DNA of 7,326 bases from Chloroflexota bacterium. Its GTDB lineage: Bacteria > Chloroflexota > Limnocylindria > Limnocylindrales > CSP1-4. Under the pieces are notes generated by a model that saw only the letters and a program-made list of their open reading frames with translations, ran no database searches and was not told the DNA's origin. A program made the translations under genes and the position numbers. Shown here one piece after another: positions 5,734 to 7,326 of this stretch. The first letter of the stretch is position 1, and each line of letters opens with the position of its first letter. The stretch covers positions 1 to 7,326 of the forward strand of contig JANYAA010000418.1 in NCBI GenBank assembly GCA_025355255.1, given 5' to 3'.

Positions 5734-6006
5734 CTAGGACGCGGTGAGCGCTGCCTCAAGATCGGAGTCCGACGGCTCAAGGAGATAGCGCCCGCCGGGC
5801 AGCACCACCACCGGCACGGCGAGCAGACCGTTGGCGTGCAGGATGTCGCGCGCCGCATCGTCCTTCCCGAGGTCAACCCACACGTAGGGCGTCTGCGTCC
5901 GGTCCAGGTATCGCCGCGTGCGGTGGCAGTCGCCGCAGCGCGTCGTGCCGTAGATGGTGAGGGTGTCGGGGTCCGGGATGGCGGGGATGTGGGCATGCGC
6001 GGTCAT
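5734..6006 (-). CDS. Glutaredoxin/mycoredoxin-like thiol oxidoreductase
   Basis: This encodes 90 residues from the ATG at 6006; upstream GGGG four bases away is a weak ribosome site. An in-frame ATG at 6090 would add 28 residues unlike the family. The thioredoxin fold begins with the strand TLTIYGTTR, then the redox motif CGDC at 24-27 followed by HRTRRYLD. PYVWVDLGKDD is the second strand, Pro65 in LLAVPVVVL is the cis-proline next to the active site, and EPSDSDLEAAL ends in the helix-starting motif of glutaredoxins. Such proteins reduce mixed disulfides formed with low-molecular-weight thiols (mycothiol, bacillithiol or glutathione) in the cytoplasm. CGDC differs from the CGYC-type motif of mycoredoxin 1, so the thiol partner is uncertain. 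It converges on the acidic protein gene and diverges from the aminotransferase gene, so it is probably monocistronic. Confidence 0.87.
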   Translation of the reverse strand: MTAHAHIPAIPDPDTLTIYGTTRCGDCHRTRRYLDRTQTPYVWVDLGKDDAARDILHANGLLAVPVVVLPGGRYLLEPSDSDLEAALTAS

Positions 6007-6039
6007 AGCCCCATTTTCGGACAGGTTGCCGTTCCGCGC

Positions 6040-6053
6040 CGCCCGTGCGGGCG
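6040..6053. repeat. Inverted repeat in the glutaredoxin-aminotransferase divergent region
   Basis: CGCCCG and CGGGCG are perfect 6-base arms around TG. It lies 34 bases upstream of the glutaredoxin start. It could be a regulator site, but short GC palindromes like this arise easily in DNA of this composition. Confidence 0.25.
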
Positions 6054-6068
6054 AAACCGGCCTGCAAG

Positions 6069-6091
6069 GGTGGCTCCCGTGTAGAGTCACC
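6069..6091 (+). promoter_or_regulatory. Possible promoter or operator upstream of the aminotransferase
   Basis: TAGAGT at 6082-6087 fits a TANNNT -10 box and would give a leader of about 50 bases. It is embedded in an 8-base inverted repeat, GGTGGCTC (6069-6076) with GAGTCACC (6084-6091), perfect except for one G-T position. A dyad over a -10 box is what a repressor operator looks like. No -35 is evident and the assignment is tentative. Confidence 0.3.
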
Positions 6092-6142
6092 GCGGCGCCC
6101 TATGCCATCGCAGCCACCCGCCGCACACCCGAGGACACGACC

Positions 6143-7326
6143 GTGCCGCTGCCCCCGCAGGCCCGCATCCCCGCCCCGCCGGACCCAATCCTCGGCCTGA
6201 CCGAGGCGTTCAAGGCGGACCCGCGGCCCACCAAGATCAACCTGAGCTCGGGCGTCTTTGTGGACGCCACGGGCAAGACCCCGGTGCTTCCCACGGTGAT
6301 CGAGGCAGAGCGCCGTCTGGCGGCGGCCGCCGGAACCAAGCTGTACCGGCCCATCGACGGCGACGAGGTCTATCGAAGCCTCGTGCGTGCGCTTGTGCTG
6401 GGCGGCGACCACGAGGCAGTCACGTCATGCCGATCGCTTGCCACGCAGACCCCCGGCGGGACCGGCGGCCTCCGCGTGGCCGCGGACCTGCTGCGCCAGA
6501 CCGGCGCCTCGTCCACGCTGTGGATGAGCGAGCCCACCTGGCCCAACCATCCACAGTTGTTCAAGGCGGCGGGGTTCACCGTCCGCACGTACCCGTACAC
6601 GGATGCGACGGGCCGGCGACTCAACGAGGCGGCGTTGCTGGGCGCGCTCGGTCAGGCTGAGCCGGGCGATGTCGTGCTGCTCCACGGCGCCTGTCACAAC
6701 CCCACGGGCGTGGACCCGTCGGCTGAGCTGTGGCGCAAGATCGGCGACCTGATCGAAGAGCGCGGGCTGCTGCCCCTCGTGGACCTGGCGTACCAGGGCT
6801 TCGGCGACGGCCTGCGCGAGGACGCGGCGGGGCTGATGGAGCTGGTCCGGCCCGGGGCGGAGCTGCTCGTGTCCACCTCGTACTCCAAGACGTTCTCGCT
6901 CTACTCGGAGCGCGTTGGCGCGCTGCTGGTGGTCGCGCGCTCGGCCGAGGATGCCGCGGCCGTCCAGAGCCACGTCAAGGTCGCGGTCCGGGTGAACTAC
7001 TCCAACCCGCCGGCCCACGGCGCAGACATCGTGCGGACAATCCTGTCGGACGACGTCCTGCGCCCGCAGTGGGAGGCTGAACTGGCCGGGATGCGGGCGC
7101 GCATCAAGGACAACCGGGCGTCCATCGTGGCAGCGCTCCAGACGCGGGCGATCCCGGGCGACTGGACGTCGATCGCCAGCCAGCGCGGGATGTTCGCCAT
7201 GTTGAGTCTCACGCTCGAGCAGGTTGCGCGCCTGCGCGAGGTGCACGGCGTGTATGTGGTGGGCAGGGGCCGGATCAACGTGGCTGGCTTCACGGCGAGC
7301 AACCTGGATCCGTTCGCTGACGCCCT
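6143..7326 (+). CDS. Class I aspartate/aromatic aminotransferase, 3' end cut by window
   Basis: There are 394 complete codons with no frameshift. The window ends an estimated ten or fewer residues short of the usual C-terminus. The GTG start has GAGG eight bases upstream and aligns with the AspC N-terminus (PDPILGL at 13-19). AspC/TyrB landmarks are all present: TQTPGGTGGLR phosphate loop, SEPTWPNH with the ring-stacking Trp, HGACHNPTG with the PLP-contacting Asn, DLAYQGF with Asp and Tyr, the Schiff-base Lys249 in SYSKTF, Arg257 in ERVGAL, the Arg283 region VRVNYSNPPAHG, and the carboxylate-binding Arg377 in GRINVAG. It moves an amino group between aspartate or an aromatic amino acid and a 2-oxo acid, using PLP, as a cytoplasmic dimer. 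Residues near the substrate mix AspC-like and TyrB-like states, so aspartate versus aromatic preference is open. It probably starts its own transcription unit. Confidence 0.93.
   Translation, partial: MPLPPQARIPAPPDPILGLTEAFKADPRPTKINLSSGVFVDATGKTPVLPTVIEAERRLAAAAGTKLYRPIDGDEVYRSLVRALVLGGDHEAVTSCRSLATQTPGGTGGLRVAADLLRQTGASSTLWMSEPTWPNHPQLFKAAGFTVRTYPYTDATGRRLNEAALLGALGQAEPGDVVLLHGACHNPTGVDPSAELWRKIGDLIEERGLLPLVDLAYQGFGDGLREDAAGLMELVRPGAELLVSTSYSKTFSLYSERVGALLVVARSAEDAAAVQSHVKVAVRVNYSNPPAHGADIVRTILSDDVLRPQWEAELAGMRARIKDNRASIVAALQTRAIPGDWTSIASQRGMFAMLSLTLEQVARLREVHGVYVVGRGRINVAGFTASNLDPFADA

Noticed and set aside
6007..6090. Extension of the glutaredoxin-like protein to an ATG at 6090
   Set aside because: The added 28 residues are Arg/Pro-rich and outside the thioredoxin fold; family members start close to the first strand.
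6425..7246. A 273-codon minus-strand frame
   Set aside because: It is antisense to the aminotransferase, whose motifs are continuous and complete in the plus frame; its Arg/Gln/His-rich composition is typical of a shadow frame.

Overview
The window is GC-rich DNA, with G or C at most third codon positions, and is densely packed with genes. It fits a high-GC bacterium such as an actinobacterium or a Chloroflexota-type soil or water lineage. This placement is an inference from composition, from two apparently leaderless promoters and from a mycoredoxin-like protein. No ribosomal or other lineage marker is present. I see no tRNA, rRNA, CRISPR array, insertion sequence or phage gene, and no gene-free stretch longer than about 140 bases.

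Layout. (1) Bases 1-1445 (+) hold the 3' part of a gingipain/C25-like clan CD cysteine peptidase. Its stop overlaps the start of a small gene for an exported or membrane-anchored protein, so the two form a translationally coupled pair. (2) Bases 1518-3407 (+) encode a complete FAD-dependent GMC oxidoreductase of the long-chain alcohol oxidase type, preceded by a leaderless-type -10 box. (3) Converging on it, 5223-3447 (-) is a two-gene operon: a DAO-family FAD oxidoreductase (PuuB/OrdL-like amine oxidase) and a small cupin_3 protein. (4) Divergent from that operon, 5341-5697 (+) encodes a very acidic protein of unknown family. (5) Converging on it, 6006-5734 (-) encodes a 90-residue glutaredoxin/mycoredoxin-like protein with a CGDC active site. 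(6) Divergent from that, 6143-7326 (+) encodes a class I aspartate/aromatic aminotransferase that runs off the window a few residues before its expected end.

How the genes relate. Strands alternate, so apart from the peptidase pair and the oxidase-cupin pair these are separate transcription units. The shared theme is flavin redox chemistry, thiol redox and amino acid or amine metabolism. That is compatible with ordinary accessory catabolism and does not show one dedicated pathway.

The most unusual items are the peptidase coupled to a small exported protein (a possible peptidase-inhibitor or peptidase-partner pair), a ferredoxin-like cysteine quartet in the GMC enzyme, an identical -10-to-start spacing at two unrelated genes, and the unassigned acidic protein. 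I did not find a clear new multi-gene system.
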